Source of the DNA: Sipunculus nudus
Taxonomy: Eukaryota > Annelida > Sipuncula > Golfingiida > Sipunculidae
Direction of reading: 5' to 3'
Assembly (NCBI GenBank): GCA_026874595.1
Contig: CM049313.1
Location: 61,674,659-61,738,658, forward strand
Length of the DNA stretch: 64,000 nucleotides
The notes beneath the pieces were generated by a model. The model was not told where the DNA came from. It saw only the letters and a program-made list of their open reading frames with translations, and ran no database searches. Positions 50,812-62,760 of the stretch are shown one piece after another. Each line of letters opens with the position of its first letter. The first letter of the stretch is position 1. The position numbers and the translations under genes were made by a program.

Positions 50812-51650
50812 TATATATCAATATATCACTTGTTTTATTTATGTCAGGAGACTTGTTAAGGGATTTAATCAGATGACACAACAGCCACCTGTGACACCAA
50901 GAGAAATCATACAACACTAATAAGGTTCAGGGTTTAACATTTGATAACTTTGAGATTGTTTGAATTATTAAGGAAATTTAGAAGAAAATGAGAAGTTTAC
51001 GGTAGCCATGAGGTCTAGTCATGTATTTGTCTCTTGTCCCATGTTCCAATTATGAAGTGTTCCATTAATTTTCCACTAGGAAAACATACTTACCTAGGGA
51101 TACCCCATTAGAAGTTCTACTTTTTTGCGACCCAAAATTAGATGACAAATCAAGGAAATATTCGAATCGGTAGCAAACTTTATTGAAAACTCTATATTCT
51201 AACAGATTCTAACATAAAATAATTTGAAAATTTTGACAAACTCATCCCACACCCACCAAAACTCTCTCTATGCTCTCTACTGGCACCTTACACTTTCCAA
51301 ATCACAACTAAAAACATAGTCATTATGCTATCCACATCTTCCATGATACTTCATATGACTGCAGTCATCAATATGTTAACATCTCACCCCTCCTGCCATG
51401 CATCAGAAAATTATAACTTTGGAATTCAGGAGCGAGCTTCAAAAGTTGTAAGTAGCTTGCACTCAATCTATTGATACATGTTTATATTTAAAAATGTGCT
51501 TAGGTAGAATACCACATGAATGTACTTACTTTGAATTGTGTCAACAAATCATTCAAACAAAAAAATTAATTTTCCAGAAATGGCTAAACAACCAGGGGCT
51601 TGCTGATCAAAGGAGATTGCCATATAAATTTGTTTCATGAGCTTTGTATT
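50812..51650. other. No gene supported
   Basis: Unique sequence. The C-rich, A-rich stretch 51,235-51,390 has no open frame of note. Confidence 0.5.
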
Positions 51651-51659
51651 ATAATATAT

Positions 51660-51725
<66 letters not shown>

Positions 51726-51900
51726 GTGTATTTATTTTATAATATATACATATATATATATTTATATTTATATTTATATATATATTCGTATTTATTTTAT
51801 AATATATACATATATATATATATATTTATATATATATATGTGTATTTATTTTTATATATAATAAATATAATAATATACATATGATAATATGTATATATTA
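51651..51900. repeat. (AT)n microsatellite with interrupted flank
   Basis: A pure TA run lies at about 51,665-51,713. Three similar segments ending TGTATTTATTTTATAATATA follow with a period of about 60 bases. The 94-codon Ile/Tyr-rich frame here is a simple-repeat artefact. Confidence 0.95.
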
Positions 51901-53201
51901 AAATTTAAAGAAGCAACATTTAGTATATGATATAGATAAAAGGTTAACAATACCTGATGCATTGGATGCACCTGTTCACCTTTCCTGTATTATAAGTGTT
52001 CTTCTGCAGTTTCCATGAATGTCAGATCCAGGGTGTTAACAGGATACTAACAGGTAAATGTAACAGGAAGTACAGAAAAGAAAGTTATGTGGAAATAAAC
52101 CACTCAGGTGTGCTATTTATAGTGGAGGAGATACAAACATATAATCATTACATGGGTTTTTCACAGGTGCTTTTTCTCTGTATTGGTTATTCTTTGGAAA
52201 ACAATTTCAGGTGTTTTGTCCTTTAAGCCAAGGTGATATAAACATATAATTCAAATTGTTACTTAAGTTTATCCAAGGATGATATTCCCTAATTTTAAAT
52301 CTTGTTAAGCTGATGCTCAATTCCTTGATTACTGCAGCGGTAAGGTTACTTACTAGCTACTATATATCTTGCATTGGTCATAAATTCATGATTTTCTTTT
52401 ATAGTTATAAAAAAATATGAATGTTAAGATGTTAGCCAATTTGTATTTAAAGTACATTTCAGGAATCTTAATACTGGAAACACAGACATAAAATACCATT
52501 TAGATATTTCTTGAGCCAATTAATTTTTGAAATATTTAGATATACATATCTAATAGACTTAGGCCAGTGATGTGTTGTAAGGTAGTTACCATGTAACTCC
52601 AATTGGAGGTCAGCTTACTTCATAAGATGTTTGTTTTTTACTTGTCATAACTTGTCATAACATTGACATTGTATAAAAAAGTTCTTATGCACTTTAAATT
52701 ATGTCTGAAAAAAATATCAGCTTTGATAAAATATCTCTGCATTGAATGAATAGACAGTATTTTATTCATTCAAATATTGTTATAGCATCTCCTAGTTGTG
52801 GTTATTTATGTATATATGTGGCTACAAAGAGATGAAACCATTAAGTAATTGGTTGGTCATGTATTTCACACAGGGTGTATGGTTTTCATGATCTTCCAAT
52901 AGATTTCAGGATGACAATCTTTTTTCAGATGGAGCTCAAGTTTCGTGTTGCCGAAGCATTAATATTTCTTCTCTGAATGACCATATATGCTTCATTTTCA
53001 GTGTCAGCATCACGGGCACTCAGCATTCGTGGCTGATTGATATCGTAAATTTATTCAGCGACAGATAACTGATAACATTGCTATAGTTTATGGCCCACTT
53101 GTGATGCAAGAAGATTTTTATTCCTATTGTTTCCATGGTGACCTAATTACTTTGCAACCCCTCTCCACCGGTGAAATAAGACGTGGCATATATATATATA
53201 A
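51901..53201. other. No gene supported
   Basis: Unique AT-rich sequence; a CTTGTCATAA phrase is doubled at about 52,641-52,660. No exon, RNA gene or repeat end is seen. Confidence 0.45.
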
Positions 53202-53488
53202 GGCCAAAAAAAAAATAAGATATGGTTCTCAGGCACTTTTTTTCAGAAATCGGTGCGGGCGGGCGGTATTTTATTTTTGACCTTTTTTTTCAATGCTCCG
53301 ATAAAATGTCATATGATCAGTGAAAAGCATGAAAATAACAATTTTTTTTGCTAAACAGGTAAAAGCACTACATAAATTGTACTATTTTTCTACTTGAAAG
53401 ATAAAAATCAAAATAAAAATTTTTGATGCGGGGGTTAAAAATTGACGGGGGCGGTGCCTGAGAACCACACCTTTTATTTTTTTTGGCC
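53202..53488. mobile_element. GGCC-ended MITE (Harbinger-like?), copy 2
   Basis: GGCCAAAAAAAAAATAAGAT at the left and CCTTTTATTTTTTTTGGCC at the right are inverse ends, with ATGGTTCTCAGGCAC / GTGCCTGAGAACCAC just inside. TAA flanks both sides (53,199-53,201 and 53,489-53,491). A 3-bp TAA/TTA target fits PIF/Harbinger (family knowledge); this assignment is tentative. Confidence 0.7.
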
Positions 53489-54535
53489 TAAGGCAGATAT
53501 TATATTGATATATAGAAGAAATGATAACTCCCAGCTGTTGAAACTCTACACAAGCCTTTCATTAATTTTGCCTACTGTAGGGATGACCAGGCACATGTTT
53601 GACAAATAAAATGCAAATGGATAGGTAGACCTATGAGATTGATTATATTTTTTGCAAGTTAAATTAGGTCAAGCAAGACACCATGCCATGAATAAAATAA
53701 ATCAGATACTTGGTTTCCTTTGCACAGTAATAAGTAATAACCTCTGTAACAAGAGAGGTCAGTCCATAATATTTGCATAATTTTTGTGGATTATATTCCA
53801 GTTAAAGCTGATCAACAAACAATTGATCCTATTCACCGATACCATTCATCCCATGTTCAATGATTACAGGACATCATCCTGACAGTACATTTACTTTAAA
53901 TTAGCCTCCTTAGTTCAGGCTGATAGTATAGATGGCACTGTTTTCCGTCTTAATTTCCACCTCATTTTCCAGGCTTCACAGAAACCATAATGCTGCCAGC
54001 TTACATTAAATCTCATATCTATCTTACTTAGGCTGATAGCTAAAGCTAAGCCAGATTGAGATACATGTATATACTAGAGGTCTTTCTCATGACATGGATA
54101 TGTATTTCTGAGAAAGTTATCCCATCTGAGGCCTCTGTTAGGATTGATTATATATAACAGGGAACTATCTTATTCATATATATATAACAGAAAAAAATAT
54201 AGAAAGATAATATCCCATGTAAGGAAAAGTATTTCTCTATAGATTCTATCATTCATTTCCTGTCAAAGCATTGATAGTGTTTTATCAGCTGATAGGTCAG
54301 ACACGTTCTCTGGATAGTCCATGTGCACCATGGAAAGGCAAGTGCTTGCCTTATCAGGGCTACATTTAGGAATGATTTATGACATCAGCTGTGCCAGCAA
54401 CCCAGTATTTATCTTCCTGTTATAATGCCCCTGACACTGCTAAGCAGCATGCGATTCCCACAATAATAAATCTGCAGATGTTTAATTGAATTAATGGTCA
54501 GAGTCGCAGTGTGTATGTGACTGTGTATTAGTTAT
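53489..54535. other. No gene supported
   Basis: Unique AT-rich sequence with no supported feature. Confidence 0.45.
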
Positions 54536-55016
54536 AAATACAGACTGACCAACTGTGTTTATAGAGACAGCATTTGTGAAAAATTAGAGGTGGAAAAAAC
54601 ACAGGGTGAACTTTTTCAGTAGTAAAGTATTCCATCTTTTTTTTTTGTGTGTGCCAATAACAATGTATTATAGACACATATAGTTCTCATGATAAATAGC
54701 TAAATCATCCATACTTCTCTCCAGGTGTGTGTACATCTGTTGGTCATGATATCAGTTTAAATTTCATGTTTTTGTTAAATACAGACTGACCAACTGTGTT
54801 TATAGAGACAGCATTTGTGAAAAAATTAGAGGTGGAAAAAAACACAGGGTTAACTTATTCAGTAGTAAAGTATTCCATCTTGTTTTTTTGTGCCAATAAC
54901 GATGTATTATAGACACATATAGTTCTCATGATAAATAGCTAAATCATCCATACTTCTCTCCAGGTGTGTGTACATCTGTTGGTCATGATATCAGTTTAAA
55001 TTTCACGTTTTTGTTT
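54536..55016. repeat. Recent 241-bp tandem duplication
   Basis: The unit beginning AAATACAGACTGACCAACTG at 54,536 is repeated at 54,777. The copies differ at only a few bases (GTGAAC/GTTAAC, CAATG/CGATG, CATGTT/CACGTT) and in the T/GT run length, so the duplication is young. No coding sequence is included. Confidence 0.93.
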
Positions 55017-57487
55017 GCTTTTATAAAAAAAAAAAGAAATTACAAGGAATTTGAAGGAAGTCCTGTTCATAGTTTGTGGTGAAAACAACTATTATTGTCC
55101 TGACTGAACCAAAATAAAATATATTGTATTTAAAGAACCAATGAGTGCTGCCCTCTATCACAGGATGAATTAATTAATTAGGATCAGGTTTCAGATGAAC
55201 TATATGTTGCAGCAAACATTTATGTTAACTTATAACACCATGATGTTATTTACTGCCAGGTCAAACAAAATTGCTGACAAATGTTTCTCAAGGGTGATTT
55301 GATTTCAGGAATATGTATTCACCAAAAATAAATGTATACTTATTAATGTTCATATAGAATCATAAAGTGTTTATTTATGCTTTGTCTAGACCTTAGAAAT
55401 TTTGAACATTGTTTTTGTAGACAAGTCTTATTGATGTTTCTCACAATTTAAATTAGCAGACAAAAAGTTTAGATGTCTCACAACAGAGTCAATGATTTTA
55501 TTGCATGTTTTTAAAACAGTTAAAGTCATAGACAAAAGAATTGTTTCCAAATGACAATTTGTTACCAAATATCTGTCTGTGTCCCATTTATCTTTTTATA
55601 TACATGGTATGGTGGCTCCAATTAATTTGTCAATTAATATTGCCACATCCTTTTTTTTATCATTACCATTTGGAAATGGTTGCCAAACTGAATTTTGAAC
55701 TGATGGAAATCTGTAGTGAAAAAAATAAAGAAAAATTATATTGTGCTACATTAAGCAAATATATTATATATCACAATGAAATAATGTATACATAACACAT
55801 GTACAAATACAAGACCCACTCAATTAGAGTTGAATCAGTCTGTGAAATGTATTTTCATTTTTTTTCCGAATTTATTATCTATTCATTTATTGCCACAATA
55901 TATATATTATACATGAAACAGTTCATTTATATATAACTACTGTGCAATAAGGAAACTAAAATCAAACTATTCATGATATATAGGAAACAAAATAATAAAC
56001 ATATGATTATAATTATGAAAGTTAATTTAAATATAATATATATGATTCTTAAGTTGAGGAAAATATAGAGTTTTTCTGTAGGTTCCAGTTTAACATACTG
56101 GCACATGGGGAAAAATGCATTCTTTTTGTTCTGTAATGATATTCCTCCAAGTTTTTGCAAAATAAACCAGATATATAGATTACCTTTCAAAATTAACTTT
56201 AAACCTATATATATATGAACCATCACTATAATTGTAGATATTTTCTAGAGTTAATAACCTGAGGGAAATTAACATATTGTGTATGACTGTATGTGAATTA
56301 TAATGTAATGTGTAAAGCCAGAAATAGAAATATATATTACCATGTGAAAACCTTTTTTATATAACCAGTATCTGTATAAAAGAACTGAGTAAAGTAGGAG
56401 AAATATTAAGGTTCAAGTCAAGCATTGTCTAAATGAGTAAAAGAACATTTAAAATAGTGACTCTGTTATTTACATATACAACAAGCAATAAAGTTCTTTC
56501 ACCTCACACAGTGTCCGTGTATAGAGTATGCCACCGTATTATTGTAGTACACTTGCCATGGTGATCGCTGGAATACCGTACACATTGTATTGAGCTATGT
56601 TTATCATTCAGAACTAAGTTTTGTACACACAACAACAGTGTCCGACAAGCTGAACACAGCAAAGTTAGCTTATAAAAGTGACAAGTTAGTACATGTTATT
56701 AAACTACAAATATTACAGTGTTCTGCTGCCCTGATCCAGTGCTGGTATACAGTCTGCTTGCTACATTCACAGCGGCTTATACAGTCAGCATTACAGAAGA
56801 TTATCCCTGATCCACTGGTACTGGATCACTGGAGAAAACTAGTTCATCTTTTATGTACCTCGGCATTTCTGCTGAATTAAAGACCTAAGGAGACTTAATC
56901 TTGTAGCCGGGTGCTCCTTTTGTGAGACATTGAGAGAAAAGCAAGCTTGGAGGTCATGTACAGAGAAAGATGGGTCTGTTGTTATTATCCCCTTACGCAC
57001 TGCAAATGAAACAACTCAGAAATGTTTCTATTATGTTTTCAGTATTTGAGATATACTGTCTCAAAAATGAATATAATTAAAATTGAAAAAAAGTTAAAAT
57101 CTACCTAGGCTTTTTTTTAAATCAACTTAGGATGTTTATGCATAAGGCATAAAATATCAAAAATGGACAAACAAAATGTTTGTATAAACCTATATGTGTT
57201 CAAAAACAATGTCATTGCATTTACACATCTAAAAGCTTTGTGACAAATGTGTAATTACAGCTGCTGTTGTAGTATGCATGGTTATTGTCCCACTCCAAAT
57301 TGTACATGTATAATTGTTTTGATGCTGTATGAGTGAACTTTCTTGCATCACAAGCAAGTCAAGCATTTTGTCCAGGTAAATGCACAAAATGTTTAAGAAC
57401 CCTTTAGAATATTCAATGCATTGATTGTTTGAAGGAGACAATTATTAGCTCTCTGAAAATCACCCATAGAAACAAGGACAGCTTTAT
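55017..57487. other. No gene supported
   Basis: Mostly AT-rich. A plus-strand frame at 56,590-56,880 (96 codons) and a minus-strand frame at 55,927-56,226 have no motifs or splice context that would support a gene. Confidence 0.4.
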
Positions 57488-59025
57488 TGTATCCCCAGAC
57501 AAAGTCGGGGATACTATTTTTTCATGCCGGTCCTGCCGCCGCATATAAATTTTGTTGGCGCCATAACTCAAAAAATTATTCATGGATCTTTACCAAACCT
57601 GGTATATGTATAGATATGGGTGAGAGGACAAGGCCTATTTTAAAATGAGGTCATAACCTTAACTAGGAGAGTGTCCTTGACCTTAAATAGGTTCAATTTT
57701 AGGGAAAATCACACAAATTCTAAAATATCTCAAGAAATCTTGCATGGATTGATCCCAAAATCAAGTTGATCGAAGATCATGGATAGGGTTGTCATGTTTC
57801 AGAAACTGGTGGCACCACCTATTATTCTTTACTTGTTTTCATGCCTTTTAATACCCCCAAAATTGCCACTTGACAGTACTGTGAGTAATTTAAGTCAAAA
57901 ACTAATAGACATATTTCTTTTATATTATGCATATACATAGACATGGGTTATGGGATGATGTTTATTTAAATTTGAGCATGACCTTTCCTATGAGAGTGGC
58001 CTTGACCTTGAATATCGCCATATATGGTGAAAATGGCACAAAATTTCTCAATAAGGGATGCATGGATTGGTCCAAAAATCAACTTGACCAAAGATCTTGG
58101 ATAGTTTTGTCATGTACCGGAAACTGGTTGCGCCACTTGTTATTCTTTTACTTGTTTTTGTGCCATTTAATACCCCCATCATTGCCACTTAACAGTACTG
58201 TGAGCATTATAAGTCAAAAACTAAAAGACAGATTTATTTTATATTATGCATATACATAGACATGGGTTATAGGATGATTTTTTATATAAATTGGGGTCAT
58301 TACCTTCCCTGTGAGAGTGGCCTTGACCTTGAATATTGCCATATATGGTGAAAATCACACAAAATATTAATATCTCGATAAGGGGTGCATGGATTGGTCC
58401 AAAAATCAACTTGACCAAAGATCTTGGATAGTGTTGTCATGTACCAGAAACTGGTAGCGCCACCTGTTATTCTTTTACTTGTTTTCGTGCTGTTTAATAC
58501 CCAATCATTTCTTCTTTACAGTACTGTGAGCATTATAAGTCAAAAACTAATGGACAGATTTCTTTCATATTATGCATATACATATATATATGTCAAGGCC
58601 CAGATTGCGATCTGGACAGATCTTAGATCTTTCCAGCCCAAATTGTGATTGCAGTTTAGGCCGGTCTGAACTGCGATTGCAATCCAGGCTGGCCAGATCT
58701 TAGATCCATCCAGCCCAGATTGCGATCGCAGTTTAGTCCGGCCAGATTGCGATCCTGTCTTTTTTGCTTCAGGATCGCAATCTGGGCTGGACAGATCTAA
58801 GATCTGTCCAGATTGCAATCTGGGCCTTGACATATATATATAGACATGGATTAGGGGATGATGTATATTGAAATTTGGGTCATGACCTTTTCTATGAGAG
58901 TGACCTTTTCTATTAGAGTGGTCTGATATAATTGTTGCTGAAGATAGGGGGCCTGTTCTTAAAGGGGGGAGGGGATAAATTGTCTGGGAATACTATGGCA
59001 CCTGCGGTGCCAAGAAATATCTAGT
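57488..59025 (+). mobile_element. Pearl/HINE-like element G with nested MITE
   Basis: The 5' hairpin is GTATCCCC (57,489-57,496) with GGGGATAC (57,507-57,514). Three core copies of about 320 bases contain AGTACTGTGAG near 57,875, 58,194 and 58,520. They carry variants of GGTGGCGCCACC (57,808, 58,126, 58,453), and two contain TGACCTTGA. The third copy is split by a MITE at 58,591-58,832. The 3' side shows TGTCTGGGAATAC (58,981-58,993), which matches the inverse of GTATCCCCAGACA at 12 of 13 bases. A hairpin GGCACC-TGC-GGTGCC (58,997-59,011) and CTAGTT (59,021-59,026) follow. Confidence 0.75.
58591..58832. mobile_element. Palindromic MITE nested in element G
   Basis: The ends TGTCAAGGCCCAGATTGCGA (58,591) and CAATCTGGGCCTTGACA (to 58,832) are near-perfect inverse repeats that extend inward through ATCTGGACAGATCTTAGATC. 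CAGATTGCGATC-type motifs occur several more times inside in both orientations. The flanks are TATATATA on both sides. Intact sister copies of the host repeat (near 57,935 and 58,255) read CATATACATAGACATGG, which shows the pre-insertion site. Confidence 0.85.
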
Positions 59026-59076
59026 TAATTATGTAATATAATAAATCATAAAATTATCTTACTCAGTAATGGATAA

Positions 59077-59236
59077 ACAGCACATTCTCACTTAATGTCA
59101 TTAAGACCACCTTTGTTTAGTGACCAACTCAAAATAATGACCACTTTCATTAACAGTCCCTGTTCTTTTTTCCTACTTATGACCTCACTCAGCTGACCAC
59201 CTCGAAAATACGAACACTAAATCGAGGTCCCACTGG
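59077..59236. mobile_element. CAGTGG-type MITE relic
   Basis: The left CAGCACATTCTCACTTAATG and the right end CACTAAATCGAGGTCCCACTG are inverse ends with mismatches. AAGACCACC, GTGACCAACTC, ATGACCACT and TGACCACCTCG phrases are inside, as in the elements at 31,708 and 41,117. Confidence 0.5.
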
Positions 59237-60981
59237 TGATGATACTTTCAAGTTTTTCTGTAATAAAGCAGTGGTTTGGTATCAGTTGAGTTATATCTAA
59301 GAGAGGTATGAAAAATAACCATATAATAAGGAGAGACCCACTGAGTTTTCTCTCAATTTCTTTAAAAGACCAGACTTTGAGCAAGATGTTTTTTTAATTT
59401 TAGTTGGTTCACTTCAGTGTAGCAGGCCTTGAGATTCAGATGTCTCTGGTCCTTGTGAAACACTCAGGTTTACCTCAACTCATGTGAGAGTAAACTTGAA
59501 GAGCTGGCATGAGTAAATTTGAAAGTGGTGGCTTCAGTCATGCCAGTTTGAACAGCCCTTGAAAAGCAAGGCATCTTTCCAACCTTTTGAAATTGAATTT
59601 GTTGTACAAAATATATCTTGGAAATTAATTTGAAAAAATATTGTGATAATATTCAAATATAAAAAAAAGGTAAAGAGGTAAAACAGACAAAGACCTAACA
59701 CTGTAGATTAGTAACTATCGGACAGCTCTCTGCCGTGTCAGATATGTGAGGGACATGTGACCCCAGTATTTCATAAAATCTCAAAGTGTCGAGATTGTGA
59801 GCTGTTTGTAGACAGACCTGATTTGAGTGTTGTTCTTTGTCACTAGTATAGAGACCAAGTTGTCGTGGCAGATATGAGGGATTAATCTAGAGCAGTTCAG
59901 GTTGTTTTATCAGCAAAAGGCTGTCTGTGACAAGAATCAGTATAGAAAATTTATAAATTATCCATCACTAGGTTGTTATCATGTTAACACAGAAGCTAGC
60001 TTATTTCATTACATATAGTTTTCCACTGAAAATGACTATACCTTTGGGGAGATATTGGTTTAGAGTCATTTAAGAAATTGTGTGCTTTACAATTATAGGG
60101 AGTCTGTTTTTTTGTACATGCAAAACATCTGCCAGTAAAAAAAAGAATGTCCTTTCATTCTTTTCATTCCTTCAGTTGGTACTCAATTAATGGTTTGGCA
60201 GTGTTATTGACAGAATTTATTTTTAAATTTTCACCTGACATAATTTGTTTTTCTTTTAGTTTAAAATTAATTTACTGTATTTATGTATTACAAAAAATTT
60301 ATTACCCCTGGAGCTTTTTACTGGAATGCAGTAGTGCACATATGATGTGGAAGTGTATTGCATTTGGCCAGAATAATAGCAAAAGAAGAACTTTATAATG
60401 TCATGGGTCATTGTATGCTAAATTATGTTAATAAGATTAGACTAATGATCATTGTATAAAATCATCCTGTATAACTCTTGGTCCCTAGACAAATGCCTCT
60501 TACCATCAGACAGTAGACCTTCAGTGTGTTTTCCATGGTATCTAACAACGTTTGATGGCTGGTAATAGGGGAATGAACATTGGGTGTCATCATCTTGTCA
60601 GTGTAACTTACGGCAAATTTCCTGTTTCCTGTATCCCCTTGATGAACTTCCTGAGCTTGAAGGGGAGGCCCAGTAATTACCTGTGTGCTTGTGATTCAAA
60701 ATGCTCTCTCTCTTTCACTGGATGAAAAAAAAGTCAGCACTGGCCAGGTTTTATGTACTGCTAGCTGCTTATTAACATAGTATAGACAAGAAACCAATCA
60801 GGGTCTATTGATTGCAGCATTTTAACAGGTGGTTTTCCTGGAATTTTCTTGGCGGTCTTTGAGATTCTTTTTTTTTATTTCATTGCTTAAACTTGTTTCA
60901 ATATTTGATGGAAATGAGCATGTTTTTCTAGCGGATTTATTATTTTGTTTTACTCAGTTGACATTTGCAGAATTAAGGACT
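59237..60981. other. No gene supported
   Basis: Unique AT-rich sequence. The plus-strand frames at 60,147-60,398 and 60,829-61,050 are hydrophobic but have no supporting features; the second runs into the SINE. Confidence 0.4.
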
Positions 60982-61330
60982 GGCTTCTGTTGCACAGGGG
61001 TAAAGCACAGGACTAAAGGTTGGGAGATCGGGAGTTCAAATCTCAGCTGAGGCGGTGAGATTTTTTACGGTCCACCCAGGATGAGGGCTCTGCAGGCTTA
61101 ATCTGTTTATAAGGCAATGCCCTACAGTCGTGTTTCACTCACAATTAAACTAGTGTGCCTTTTTGGGGTTCCTTGATGATATGACCCAGCAAAAGGGACG
61201 ATTATGTATCCAGGGCCCGCAGGTGCAGTAGTCACCCGGCCTGGTTGACACCAGAATATAAAATAAGATGAAGCTTGTGTTACTGCCCTGTCAATTAGTT
61301 CGGAATGGGAATTGAATTCTGCAGATGTCA
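60982..61330 (+). mobile_element. tRNA-derived SINE, copy 2
   Basis: The head GGCTTCTGTTGCACAGGGGT then AAAGCACAGGACT is tRNA-like. A B box GGAGTTCAAATCTC (61,031-61,044) is closer to the tRNA consensus than in the copy at 46,669. The body follows the same order of phrases to GAATTCTGCAGAT. A polyA-like or simple tail is not clear. Confidence 0.78.
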
Positions 61331-61797
61331 TTTATGCAGTTATGTTAGCATTGGTTAAAAAATGGTTACCTCCGCCAAAAAAAAAGTTTACATATGCAGT
61401 CAATAAAGTATACAAGTAAAAGTATATTTTTTTCTTGGTTTGAATAGCAAAATCATCAATTTTTCATTGCAGTGATATGTTAAAAAGAAAAACCTTGTAA
61501 GCCACAAACTGTGAAAGTTTTGACAGAAAGTTGTATATAGTTGTCACATTACCAATGTAATGGCTTTGCTTTGTGGATTATTCCCATATCCATGAATTAA
61601 TAATTGATTCAGAAGATTTAAAATAATGCAACATAACTTTTCATTACATGTGACCATGCATACTTCATACTCATTTATTAGGTCCTAACCTTTAAAGCCA
61701 GATTCCCACATTCCCGGACATATCTACCAGTCTGGCTGGACTGTAAGTGCCCACTCACCTACCAATTTTTCCTTCAGATCACCAGATTTTTCTGGTC
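61331..61797. other. No gene supported
   Basis: Unique AT-rich sequence between the SINE and a perfect hairpin. Confidence 0.45.
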
Positions 61798-61851
61798 ATC
61801 TTGGTCACTTCTGATAACTTCTCTAGGGAAATTATCAGAAGTGACCAAGAT
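61798..61851. repeat. Perfect hairpin, 20-bp arms, 14-base loop
   Basis: ATCTTGGTCACTTCTGATAA (61,798-61,817) and TTATCAGAAGTGACCAAGAT (61,832-61,851) are exact inverse complements around a 14-base spacer. The flanks do not extend the stem. It could be a small-RNA hairpin, a deleted palindromic transposon or a chance inversion-duplication. Confidence 0.9.
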
Positions 61852-62509
61852 TACTTATGGCATCAGAAATGATAAAGAAGAAAAGATGGTTTTAAATGAG
61901 CCGTTTTTTTTTTTCATTTTCATCATCAGATCTACCAAATTTTCTCGCTGGATTTATATCAACTGATCTGACTGATTTTTCCACCAGGCAAAAAAATTGG
62001 CTTGAAGAATCAGTAGATTGGAGGAATAAAAGCTTTCAAAATAGTGCATTAAAACATGATGTATGGTTTCATCAATGAAGTCACATTTTTTTGCTCTTAA
62101 TAAAAAAAACCTTTACAACCTTGAATGGCATGAGATTTACTGCATGGAACAGGATATTAACAAGTACTTGGTTAAACAGACTGGAAGTCACATGTTGTGT
62201 TGGATATATTTAATGCTCCAGTTATTGCTTGGCTACTTTGGTAACTAGTAAGATAGAGTGACCTTTCAATTCTTTATGGTAATGATTTGTTATTGATAGG
62301 TCATGGGAATTCGATCTAGAAGCAGGTTTAGGGTTGTCTGGGATAACATATTACAGGCCTTAACATTTCTTGTATTATAATTTACAGTGGATATTAAAAA
62401 GTTAAACCTTAACACAAGTTTAAAGTTTGGTGTTTGTGCTTTCTGACCATATAAGAAGGAATATTTAAAAAAAGGGTTTGTAAAATCAAAATTAAAAATT
62501 GAACGCCCA
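61852..62509. other. No gene supported
   Basis: Unique AT-rich sequence; short open frames at 61,896-62,248 have no motif. Confidence 0.45.
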
Positions 62510-62760
62510 AGAGTGGATGTGTGCTATCAAATTTCAGACTCATCGAAAATCCAATATGGCCACTAGGCAGAGATCGTGGAGTGCCTTTCATGGGAATTAA
62601 GTATGTCATGATTTGTTCAAGGAATTGCCATGAAAATTGGATGTGTGCTGCTGAATGTTAACACCCATCAAAACCAGTATGGCCAAAAGACTCATTCTTT
62701 TTAGGAATGAGCATTGCAGGGCAGTAATTGAGGACCTTTTGGGTCATAGTTATTTCTAGT
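62510..62760 (+). mobile_element. Pearl/HINE-like 3' end fragment
   Basis: Two diverged copies of a phrase with TGGATGTGTGCT and AATATGGCCA/AGTATGGCCA lie about 130 bases apart. The end has GACC-TTTTG-GGTC (62,733-62,745), a short spacer and CTAGTTTT (62,756-62,763), as in the 3' ends of the other elements of this class. The 5' end was not found. Confidence 0.4.

Noticed and set aside
51600-51884. 94-residue Ile/Tyr-rich protein
   Set aside because: It is a translation of an AT microsatellite.
56590-56880. 96-codon plus-strand open frame
   Set aside because: No recognisable family, no supporting splice or promoter signals; kept as unassigned background.
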